A stretch of DNA of 45,134 bases from Cryomorphaceae bacterium (GTDB taxonomy: Bacteria; Bacteroidota; Bacteroidia; Flavobacteriales; BACL11), in the NCBI GenBank assembly GCA_949511925.1, contig CATEYX010000039.1:1-45134 (forward strand), in the 5' to 3' direction. Of the stretch, positions 8,600 to 15,535 are shown one piece after another. The position numbers and the translations under genes were made by a program. Positions within the stretch are counted from its first letter, which is position 1. Every line of letters begins with the position of its first letter. The notes below the pieces were generated by a model. It did not search any database, was not told the DNA's origin, and saw nothing but the letters and a program-made list of their open reading frames with translations.

Positions 8600-9459
8600 A
8601 TGCTCAAATTTTTCTGAAGAAGAAAAACCAATAGCCCTACTGCCATAAAACTAAAAAAGGCTTCCTGCCATGTTGCTGTGTTTTCAGCTAAGTAGGCATA
8701 ATCAGAAAAAGTAGGATAAGCAAAGGTAACAGCCATAGCATTATTTAGCAAGTGTGCTATGATAGGGAGCCAAAGAGAGCAACTCCAATAAAATAAGTAG
8801 CCTAGCACTAAACCTAGTACAAATCTTGGTAAAAAACCCTGAAACTGCATGTGGATTGCACTAAACAGAATAGCCGTAATGATAATTGCCACATGTGGTT
8901 TCCCTAACCAGTGGGTCATCCTTTGCTGCAAGTAGCCTCTGAACAAAAGTTCCTCCCCTACTGCTGGTATAATGGCTATTACTAGTAAATTGAAAAGCAA
9001 ATCGCCAAGCGTATTCATTTTTAAAAAGTATTTGGTAATCTTTTCTGCATTATCATCAAATACCAACATCCAATCAGGAATATTAAAACTCATATTCCAT
9101 TCGTAAATAAAAGCAATAAAAGGATTAATCAATAACATAATAGCAATAGCCAACAGTAGCGTCTGTCGGTTAAAATTTAACTTTAACTTTAAATCAAAAT
9201 CACATAAATAGGCATACAGCAAAGTAGGTGTGATAAATAAACCTATTGCACTGAACATTTGTATAAATTTAACGGCATCTATTTCGGACTGGCTGGTAAA
9301 TTGCATCATACTTACTGCCATTAAAGTTACATCAGTAAAGAATACGATACCCGCTTGAGCCAGCAAAGTGTGTAGTATGACTGATACTACCATCATTAGA
9401 AACAAAATTCCTAATTTACTAGTTGATGACTTGTCTTTAAATATCCCTTTTAATCTCAT
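8587..9459 (-). CDS. CPBP family intramembrane metalloprotease
   Basis: A 290-residue polytopic membrane protein of the CPBP/Abi family (type II CAAX prenyl endopeptidase fold). The catalytic motifs are EExxxR at 169-174 (GEELLFRGYLQQR), FxxxH ending at H203 (FSAIHMQF) and a later histidine in IIAHLLNNA. I count about seven or eight hydrophobic segments. I use the ATG at 9459; an upstream in-frame ATG at 9477 would run into the divergent dus gene. The substrate is unknown; relatives act in membrane-protein turnover or peptide processing. The start lies only 21 bases from the divergent dus ATG. The stop is inside the terminator hairpin. Confidence 0.9.
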   Translation of the reverse strand: MRLKGIFKDKSSTSKLGILFLMMVVSVILHTLLAQAGIVFFTDVTLMAVSMMQFTSQSEIDAVKFIQMFSAIGLFITPTLLYAYLCDFDLKLKLNFNRQTLLLAIAIMLLINPFIAFIYEWNMSFNIPDWMLVFDDNAEKITKYFLKMNTLGDLLFNLLVIAIIPAVGEELLFRGYLQQRMTHWLGKPHVAIIITAILFSAIHMQFQGFLPRFVLGLVLGYLFYWSCSLWLPIIAHLLNNAMAVTFAYPTFSDYAYLAENTATWQEAFFSFMAVGLLVFLLQKNLSIKKG

Positions 9460-9466
9460 TATTATG

Positions 9467-9474
9467 TATTTTTG
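9467..9474 (+). promoter_or_regulatory. Predicted -7 promoter element of dus
   Basis: TATTTTTG followed by C matches TAnnTTTG and ends 6 bases before the dus ATG at 9481, so the mRNA would be leaderless or nearly so. The surrounding TATTTTTGCAAAATA is close to palindromic and may also serve the divergent protease gene. Confidence 0.65.
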
Positions 9475-9480
9475 CAAAAT

Positions 9481-10473
9481 ATGGGCGTAAAGATAGGAAA
9501 TATTGATGTAGGGGAATTCCCTTTATTATTAGCACCAATGGAGGATGTTAGTGACCCACCTTTTCGTGCTTTATGTAAACAGAATGGTGCAGATGTAATG
9601 TACACAGAATTTATCTCTTCAGAAGGTCTAATTCGTGATGCTGACAAGAGTGTAATGAAGTTGGATATCTATGATTTTGAACGCCCAATTGGAATACAAA
9701 TATTTGGTTATGACATTGAATCCATGCGACAAGCTACTGAAATATGTGCTGCTGCAAAACCTGAATTCATTGATATTAATTTTGGTTGCCCAGTTAAAAA
9801 AGTAGCTAACAAGGGAGCTGGTGCGGGGATATTGCTTGACATCCCAAAGATGGTAGCCATGACCAAAGAAATTGTAAAGGCTACTCACCTGCCCGTTACT
9901 GTAAAAACACGCTTAGGCTGGGATGACAATACAAAGTATATAGTTGAAGTTGCGGAACAATTACAAGATGTAGGGATACAAGCCCTATCCATTCATGGGC
10001 GTACCCGTAAACAAATGTATAAAGGAGATGCTGATTGGACTTTAATTGGAGATGTAAAAAATAATTCTAGAATGCACATTCCTATTTTTGGAAATGGAGA
10101 TGTGAATTCACCTGAAAAAGTAGCAGAAGTAAAAAATAAATATGGAGTAGATGGGGTAATGATTGGACGTGCTGCTATTGGATATCCTTGGATATTTAAC
10201 GAGATAAAACATTACCTAAAAACGGGAGAGCATTTAGCTCCACCCACTATTGCCGATAGAGTAATTGCTTGTAAGCAGCACCTAAAACATTCTATTGAGT
10301 GGAAAGGTCAAATACTTGGTATTGCAGAAATGAAACGTCACTACACTAATTATTTTAAAGGCATTCCTCATTTTAAAGATTATCGCATAAAAATGGTAAC
10401 AAGCGACAACCCTGAAGAAGTACACGCAATTTTAGATGATGTAGCAAATAAATTTGCTGAGGTTATTTTTTAA
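9481..10473 (+). CDS. dusB: tRNA-dihydrouridine synthase, DusB-like
   Basis: A 330-residue FMN-dependent enzyme that reduces uridine to dihydrouridine in the D-loop of tRNA. The N-terminal TIM barrel starts with LLLAPMEDVSDPPFR (16-30), and the proton-donor cysteine is C103 in INFGCPVKKV. Other family blocks are KTRLGWD, SIHGRTRKQMYKG, FGNGDV and MIGRAAIGYPWIF. A smaller helical domain completes the C-terminus. I use the ATG at 9481; the in-frame TTG at 9472 is part of the -7 element. Its last 11 bases overlap the 3' end of the convergent permease gene. Confidence 0.95.
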   Translation: MGVKIGNIDVGEFPLLLAPMEDVSDPPFRALCKQNGADVMYTEFISSEGLIRDADKSVMKLDIYDFERPIGIQIFGYDIESMRQATEICAAAKPEFIDINFGCPVKKVANKGAGAGILLDIPKMVAMTKEIVKATHLPVTVKTRLGWDDNTKYIVEVAEQLQDVGIQALSIHGRTRKQMYKGDADWTLIGDVKNNSRMHIPIFGNGDVNSPEKVAEVKNKYGVDGVMIGRAAIGYPWIFNEIKHYLKTGEHLAPPTIADRVIACKQHLKHSIEWKGQILGIAEMKRHYTNYFKGIPHFKDYRIKMVTSDNPEEVHAILDDVANKFAEVIF

Positions 10474-11677
10474 ATAGTTTTCTGCCAAGCAATTTTGCAG
10501 GATACCATGAAGCTAATACTCCAATTATAAATACGGTAACACTAACTAATAACACATCCAAAAAAGCGATAGCAATAGGGTAAGTATTGATTACAAAACT
10601 ACCCCCACCCATACTTATAAAACCAAAAGTTTGTTGTAAAAAAGCAAGTCCCAAGCCGATAATCAAACCTATACCTGTGCCTAAGACTATGGTAAGCATA
10701 CTCTTTTTAAAAAATAGTGATTGGATATCTTGAACGGTACAACCCAAGCTTCTTAGAGTAGAAATATCTTTTTTCTTATCTAGCATAAGCATACTAAGCG
10801 AACCGATAATATTAAAGGTAGCAATTATCATAATAAAAGTAAGGATTAAGAAAACAGCTAGCTTTTCGGTATTCAATATTTTGTAAAGAAATTCCTGTTG
10901 CTGAAGGCGATTTTTAATCATATACTTAGGACCTAGTACTTTTTGTAATTGCTTTTGGAGAGCAATCATCTGCCCTTCATCTTTTAGTTTTATTTCAATG
11001 GCTGAAACTTCATTATCTCGTTCTGCTAATTGCTGGACAAACAATAAAGGGGTAATAATATATGCGGCATCCACCTCAGCTTGAACTCCAAAAACTCCAA
11101 CGGGTAGCACAGCCGATTGCTCAAACGCAGTAGATGGATTCAATAAGGTTGTACTATTTCTATTTGGCATAAACACGCTCAATTGTTCAAACATAGAGCC
11201 AATACCCATAGATAAATAGTAGGCAACTCCCCTACCTACAACAGCTACATTATTGCTTTCAAAACCGTTAATATACTCCCCATCAACTAATAAAGAATTA
11301 AAATTTGTAAGTTCCAAATATTCATCACTTACTCCCTTAGCAGTAGCTATATATTCCTTTTCTTGATATTTTAAGAGTACTTTTTCCTCTAACACCAATG
11401 CTGAAGTTTCTATTTCTTCAACTGTAAGCAGTAAAGTTTTAGCTTCATTAGGATTAAAAGTTTTACCTTCAGCAGAAGTGATTTTTAAATGTGGATCAAA
11501 GGAATTATACATACTTAAAACCAAATCCTCAAAACCATTAAAAACAGATAGAACCAAAATAAGTGCAGCTGTACCAATGGATACTCCAAATAGTGAAACC
11601 CAAGAAATTATATGCACAAAACTGCTACTTTTCTTAGTTGTAAAATAGCGTTTGGCAATAAAAAATGGGAAATTCAT
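10463..11677 (-). CDS. LolC/LolE-type ABC transporter permease (FtsX-like)
   Basis: A 404-residue inner-membrane permease of the FtsX/MacB/LolE superfamily. A membrane helix lies at about 22-47 after the N-terminal FFIAKRYF, then a large periplasmic MacB-like core (about 50-265), then three C-terminal helices (about 275-295, 325-350, 365-390). The FtsX-domain signature LDKKKDISTLRSLG sits between the first two of these. Homologues extract lipoproteins from the inner membrane for outer-membrane delivery. The ATPase partner is not in this window. It begins 6 bases after rbfA and is probably co-transcribed with it. Its 3' end overlaps dus by 11 bases. Confidence 0.9.
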   Translation of the reverse strand: MNFPFFIAKRYFTTKKSSSFVHIISWVSLFGVSIGTAALILVLSVFNGFEDLVLSMYNSFDPHLKITSAEGKTFNPNEAKTLLLTVEEIETSALVLEEKVLLKYQEKEYIATAKGVSDEYLELTNFNSLLVDGEYINGFESNNVAVVGRGVAYYLSMGIGSMFEQLSVFMPNRNSTTLLNPSTAFEQSAVLPVGVFGVQAEVDAAYIITPLLFVQQLAERDNEVSAIEIKLKDEGQMIALQKQLQKVLGPKYMIKNRLQQQEFLYKILNTEKLAVFLILTFIMIIATFNIIGSLSMLMLDKKKDISTLRSLGCTVQDIQSLFFKKSMLTIVLGTGIGLIIGLGLAFLQQTFGFISMGGGSFVINTYPIAIAFLDVLLVSVTVFIIGVLASWYPAKLLGRKLFKK

Positions 11678-11683
11678 TCAGCT

Positions 11684-12022
11684 TTATTTTTTCAATAATC
11701 GGTCAATCTCTTCAGCATATGCAGCCGAATCATCCAAATGAAATTGAAGTGTTGGTACAATACGTAATTGATTTCTCACGCTTTCACCCAGTTTTTTACG
11801 AATCATTACCGTATTGCTTTTAATTACTTTTAGGGCAGCTTCAGGGTCATCAACAGGAAAAATACTTAGAAAAATATTGGCATCAGCCAAATCAGGAGAA
11901 ATACGAACAATAGTTAAACTCACCATTATATTCCCTAATATCTCTTGAGTATTCTGCTGAAAAATTACAGAAAGTTCTTTCTGAATTAAACGCGATACCT
12001 TTTTTTGTCTTGTTGATTCCAT
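11684..12022 (-). CDS. rbfA: Ribosome-binding factor A
   Basis: A 112-residue KH-fold protein that binds the immature 30S subunit and helps 16S rRNA 5'-end maturation and cold adaptation. Family features are the N-terminal STRQKKVSRLIQKELSVIF, then TIVRISPDLADANIFLSIFP, and a C-terminal VPTLQFHLDDS. I use the ATG at 12022; a longer in-frame reading to 12115 would enter the divergent ABC transporter gene and adds unrelated residues. First gene of a two-gene unit with the LolC/E-type permease. Confidence 0.94.
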   Translation of the reverse strand: MESTRQKKVSRLIQKELSVIFQQNTQEILGNIMVSLTIVRISPDLADANIFLSIFPVDDPEAALKVIKSNTVMIRKKLGESVRNQLRIVPTLQFHLDDSAAYAEEIDRLLKK

Positions 12023-12027
12023 AAGTG

Positions 12028-12035
12028 CAAAAATA
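12028..12035 (-). promoter_or_regulatory. Predicted -7 promoter element of rbfA
   Basis: TATTTTTG followed by C on the minus strand. Only 5 bases separate it from the rbfA ATG. It faces the -7 element of the divergent ABC transporter gene 13 bases away. Confidence 0.65.
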
Positions 12036-12048
12036 GGGAAACCTTTCT

Positions 12049-12056
12049 TATCTTTG
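12049..12056 (+). promoter_or_regulatory. Predicted -7 promoter element of the MsbA-like exporter gene
   Basis: TATCTTTG followed by C, 4 bases before the ATG at 12061, so a leaderless transcript is predicted. The same TATCTTTGC appears before plsC and metG. Confidence 0.7.
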
Positions 12057-12060
12057 CACA

Positions 12061-13881
12061 ATGCATTATTTCTTACGAATATTAAAATATGTAAAGCCTT
12101 ATTTACCATTTGCACTACTGAATATTTTTTTCAATGTGCTAAGTGTTTTATTTTCTTTAGTTTCCTTAACAATGGTTGTCCCATTCTTAGGAATCCTTTT
12201 TGAAACACAAGAAAAGGTATACAATCCTCCACCGCTAAGCCTTAATGCAGCAGCCTTAAAAGACAACTTTTACGCCATCATAAGCTCCATTGTTGACGAA
12301 AAAGGAAAGATAGAGGCCTTATTTTTCATTTGTATTTTGGTGTTAGTTACCTTTTTTTTCAGAAATCTGTTTCGTTATTTATCCCTTTATTTTTTAACGC
12401 CTATTCGTAATGGAGTTGTACACGACCTGCGTATGGACTTGCATAAAAAAGTGATATCCTTGCCACTTCCTTTCTTTACTGAAAAAAGAAAAGGCGATAT
12501 CACAGCTCGTATGACTTCTGACCTTGTAGAAATAGAATGGTCAATTATGAGTTCCTTAGAAATGATATTTAAGGACCCTTTAAATATAATTATTTACCTA
12601 GCAACACTTATAGTGATAAGCCCACAGCTTACAATATTTGTTGTTCTGCTCTTTCCTGTTACTGGCGTTATTATTGGGGTTATAGGTAAGTCACTAAAAA
12701 AATCATCTGACAGAGGACAAAACAAAATGGGGGATTTACTCTCCATTATTGATGAAAATATTTCTGGATTACGAATCATAAAAGCATTTAATGCTGAAAG
12801 TCATATCAATAAAAACTTTGAAAAAGATAGTATTGAGTATAAAAGTATCATGACGAAATTATTAAGGAAAAAAGACCTTTCATCCCCTATGAGTGAGTTT
12901 TTGAGTACTATCGTTATGGTTATTGTTATGTGGTTTGGCGGTCAGCTAGTATTAAGTGCTAATGGAGAATTAACTGCTCAAGAATTTATTGGCTATATTC
13001 TTATCTTTTCCCAAATTATCCCACCTGCCAAATCCTTAACTACCTCATATTACCATATACAAAAAGGAAGTGCCTCTGCACAAAGAGTCTATGAAATACT
13101 AGATGCTGAAAATGAAATTGTTGAAGCTGAAAATCCAAAACAAATTAAACTCCTCAATAATCAAATTGAATTTAAAAATCTTACTTTCTCCTATGAGAAG
13201 CAAGAAGTACTAAAGGATATTAATTTTTCCATTGGCAAAGGAAAAATGGTTGCTTTAGTTGGACAATCAGGAAGTGGTAAATCTACTTTAGCGGATTTGT
13301 TAGCCCGATTTTACGACATTAATAAAGGCGAAATCCTTATTGACAAGAACAATATAAAAGAAATTGCTTTGGACGATTTACGTTCTTTAATGGGAATCGT
13401 AAGTCAAGACTCTATTTTGTTTAACGATACTATTTTTAACAATATTCGTTTAGGAAATGTTAACTCTAGCGAACAAGAAGTAATGGAAGCAGCTAAGATT
13501 GCAAATGCACATGAGTTTATTAAAGCTACAGAAAATGGGTACAACACCAATATTGGAGATAGCGGAAATAAACTTTCTGGAGGGCAAAAACAAAGACTAA
13601 GTATCGCTAGGGCAATCCTAAAAAACCCTGAGATATTAATTTTGGATGAGGCTACATCTTCCTTGGACACAGAGTCGGAACGCTTAGTACAGGATGCTTT
13701 AAATAAATTGATGCATTCGCGTACATCACTAGTAATTGCACATAGACTATCCACTATACAAAATGCGGATGAGATTCTAGTTTTAGAAAACGGAAGTATT
13801 ATTGAAAGAGGAACACACCAAGATTTGATTACTCAAAACGGACATTATAAAAAACTTTCCGACTTGCAGAGTTTTGCTTAG
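12061..13881 (+). CDS. ABC transporter, MsbA-like ATP-binding/permease
   Basis: A 606-residue half-transporter with an exporter membrane domain (about 15-330, six helices) fused to an ATPase domain (about 365-606). Walker A is GQSGSGKST at 401-409, the ABC signature LSGGQKQR begins at 505, Walker B is LILD at 526-529 with catalytic E530, and the H-loop is in IAHRLST. It would work as a homodimer. The closest functional group is MsbA/lipid flippases, but multidrug exporters look alike, so the substrate is open. The gene starts 38 bases from divergent rbfA. Its 3' end overlaps hflX by 4 bases. Confidence 0.93.
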   Translation: MHYFLRILKYVKPYLPFALLNIFFNVLSVLFSLVSLTMVVPFLGILFETQEKVYNPPPLSLNAAALKDNFYAIISSIVDEKGKIEALFFICILVLVTFFFRNLFRYLSLYFLTPIRNGVVHDLRMDLHKKVISLPLPFFTEKRKGDITARMTSDLVEIEWSIMSSLEMIFKDPLNIIIYLATLIVISPQLTIFVVLLFPVTGVIIGVIGKSLKKSSDRGQNKMGDLLSIIDENISGLRIIKAFNAESHINKNFEKDSIEYKSIMTKLLRKKDLSSPMSEFLSTIVMVIVMWFGGQLVLSANGELTAQEFIGYILIFSQIIPPAKSLTTSYYHIQKGSASAQRVYEILDAENEIVEAENPKQIKLLNNQIEFKNLTFSYEKQEVLKDINFSIGKGKMVALVGQSGSGKSTLADLLARFYDINKGEILIDKNNIKEIALDDLRSLMGIVSQDSILFNDTIFNNIRLGNVNSSEQEVMEAAKIANAHEFIKATENGYNTNIGDSGNKLSGGQKQRLSIARAILKNPEILILDEATSSLDTESERLVQDALNKLMHSRTSLVIAHRLSTIQNADEILVLENGSIIERGTHQDLITQNGHYKKLSDLQSFA

Positions 13882-15047
13882 TACAGGAAATTATTGTAAG
13901 GATATCTCACTTCATGTAATTGCTTAATCTTAACATAAAGCAAGTCCTTTAACTCATCAAAATGAGTTTTATTTAAAGCTGAAATAAATATACTTTCTTC
14001 ATCTAATTTTGCCATCCAAGTTTTTTGCAATTCTTCTAAGGAGATATTTTCAGGAAGTATTGGTGTTAAATCATCTTCCTCTTTTGGAATAAAAGTATAG
14101 GCATCAATTTTATTGAATACAATTAAAATAGGTTTGTCAGTTACCCCAAGTTCAATAATAGTTTTGTTTACTATTTCTATTTGTTCTTCAAATTTAGGAT
14201 TTGAAATATCTACTACATGCACCAGTAAGTCTGATTCACGCACTTCATCCAAAGTTGACTTAAAACTTTCCACCAACTGATGAGGGAGCTTACGAATAAA
14301 GCCGACAGTATCGGTTAGTAAAAAAGGTAAATTACCAATTACTACCTTTCTTACGGTAGTATCCAAAGTAGCAAACAATTTGTTTTCTGCAAAAATATCT
14401 GACTTTGCTAAGGTATTCATTAAGGTTGATTTGCCTGTATTGGTATACCCAACTAAGGCAACTCTTATCATATCTTGTCTGCCTTTCCTGCGCGTGAAAC
14501 TTTGCTTATCAATTTTTTCTAACTTCTTTTTTAACAGCGCAATTTTATCTTTAATAATCCTTCTATCCGTTTCAATTTGTGTTTCCCCTGGCCCTCTCAT
14601 TCCAATCCCCCCTTTTTGTCGTTCAAGGTGAGTCCACATCCTTGTAAGTCTTGGTAATAAATATTGGTATTGTGCCAACTCAACTTGCGTACGAGCTTGT
14701 GCGGTTTGGGCTCTACTTGCAAAAATATCTAATATCAGATTACTTCTATCTAGTACTTTCGTCTCCTCTCCAAAAATTTTCTCAATGTTTCTTATTTGTG
14801 ACGGACTTAAATCATCATCAAAAATAATAAGCTTTATTTTATTTTCTTCTGAATAAATTCGCACCTCCTCAATTTTCCCCTTTCCTAAAAATGTTTTATT
14901 GTCTGGGTGAGGTAATTTTTGGGTAAAATTTCTAACTGGTTTTGCTCCTGCGGTATCAGCCAAGAAAGCAAGTTCATCCAAATATTCGTATGCTTGTTCT
15001 TTCGTGACATCAGGTGTAATTAAACCAATTAGTACAGCTTTTTCCAT
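13878..15047 (-). CDS. hflX: GTPase HflX
   Basis: A 389-residue GTPase that binds the 50S subunit and splits or rescues stalled ribosomes under stress. The N-terminal HflX domain (1-190) includes TFLGKGKIEE, FDDDLSPSQ and the glycine-rich GIGMRGPGETQIETDRR. The G domain starts at about 194: G1 GYTNTGKS (200-207), G2 around LDTTVR (228-233), G3 DTVG (246-249) and G4 NKID (312-315). Length is close to the bacterial norm. The ATG at 15047 is the only sensible start. It converges on the ABC exporter gene with a 4-base overlap of stop regions. Confidence 0.95.
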   Translation of the reverse strand: MEKAVLIGLITPDVTKEQAYEYLDELAFLADTAGAKPVRNFTQKLPHPDNKTFLGKGKIEEVRIYSEENKIKLIIFDDDLSPSQIRNIEKIFGEETKVLDRSNLILDIFASRAQTAQARTQVELAQYQYLLPRLTRMWTHLERQKGGIGMRGPGETQIETDRRIIKDKIALLKKKLEKIDKQSFTRRKGRQDMIRVALVGYTNTGKSTLMNTLAKSDIFAENKLFATLDTTVRKVVIGNLPFLLTDTVGFIRKLPHQLVESFKSTLDEVRESDLLVHVVDISNPKFEEQIEIVNKTIIELGVTDKPILIVFNKIDAYTFIPKEEDDLTPILPENISLEELQKTWMAKLDEESIFISALNKTHFDELKDLLYVKIKQLHEVRYPYNNFLY

Positions 15048-15074
15048 TAATTATTAAAGTAAGTTACTAAATGG

Positions 15075-15452
15075 CTATGATGCCTTTTTTCTATTTTCTA
15101 TAAAACTTCTAATAAACGCAATAAAAGCAATGAAAGAAGATAAACTCATTGCTAAAACACGAAATAGCCCAACACCTCCTTGATCTATAGATATAGGTAG
15201 TCTTTTCCCTACAAGAGCAATTAGAACTAAGAGTGTTAATACAACAGCGATATGAGCAATAGCTTTGTTACTATTCTGAATTCCTTTATTACACAACAAT
15301 AAAATAATTCCAAATAAAACAGTAATCAATGCAGTCCAATGCTCAAATGAAACAATTGTATCTAATGTATAATTACTAACATCAATATAACCCCATAAAC
15401 CTAGTGAAATCAAAGTGAATGCGTTAATTAAGTTCATTTTTTGTGCAGTCAT
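15075..15452 (-). CDS. Small four-helix membrane protein, function unknown
   Basis: A 125-residue protein with four likely membrane segments (about 8-25, 36-54, 66-82 and 96-117) and a basic C-terminus (ENRKKAS). I recognise no motif. A second in-frame ATG at 15437 would remove five residues; I cannot decide between the two. It is 27 bases upstream of hflX on the same strand and could share its transcript. Codon use is like its neighbours, so I think it is real. Confidence 0.7.
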   Translation of the reverse strand: MTAQKMNLINAFTLISLGLWGYIDVSNYTLDTIVSFEHWTALITVLFGIILLLCNKGIQNSNKAIAHIAVVLTLLVLIALVGKRLPISIDQGGVGLFRVLAMSLSSFIAFIAFIRSFIENRKKAS

Positions 15453-15535
15453 ATAAAAATATTTTTATTGACAAATAAACAAATAAATTTCAACTTAATT
15501 TGCTAATTTCACGGCTTTATTATTATCCCTTTCAA

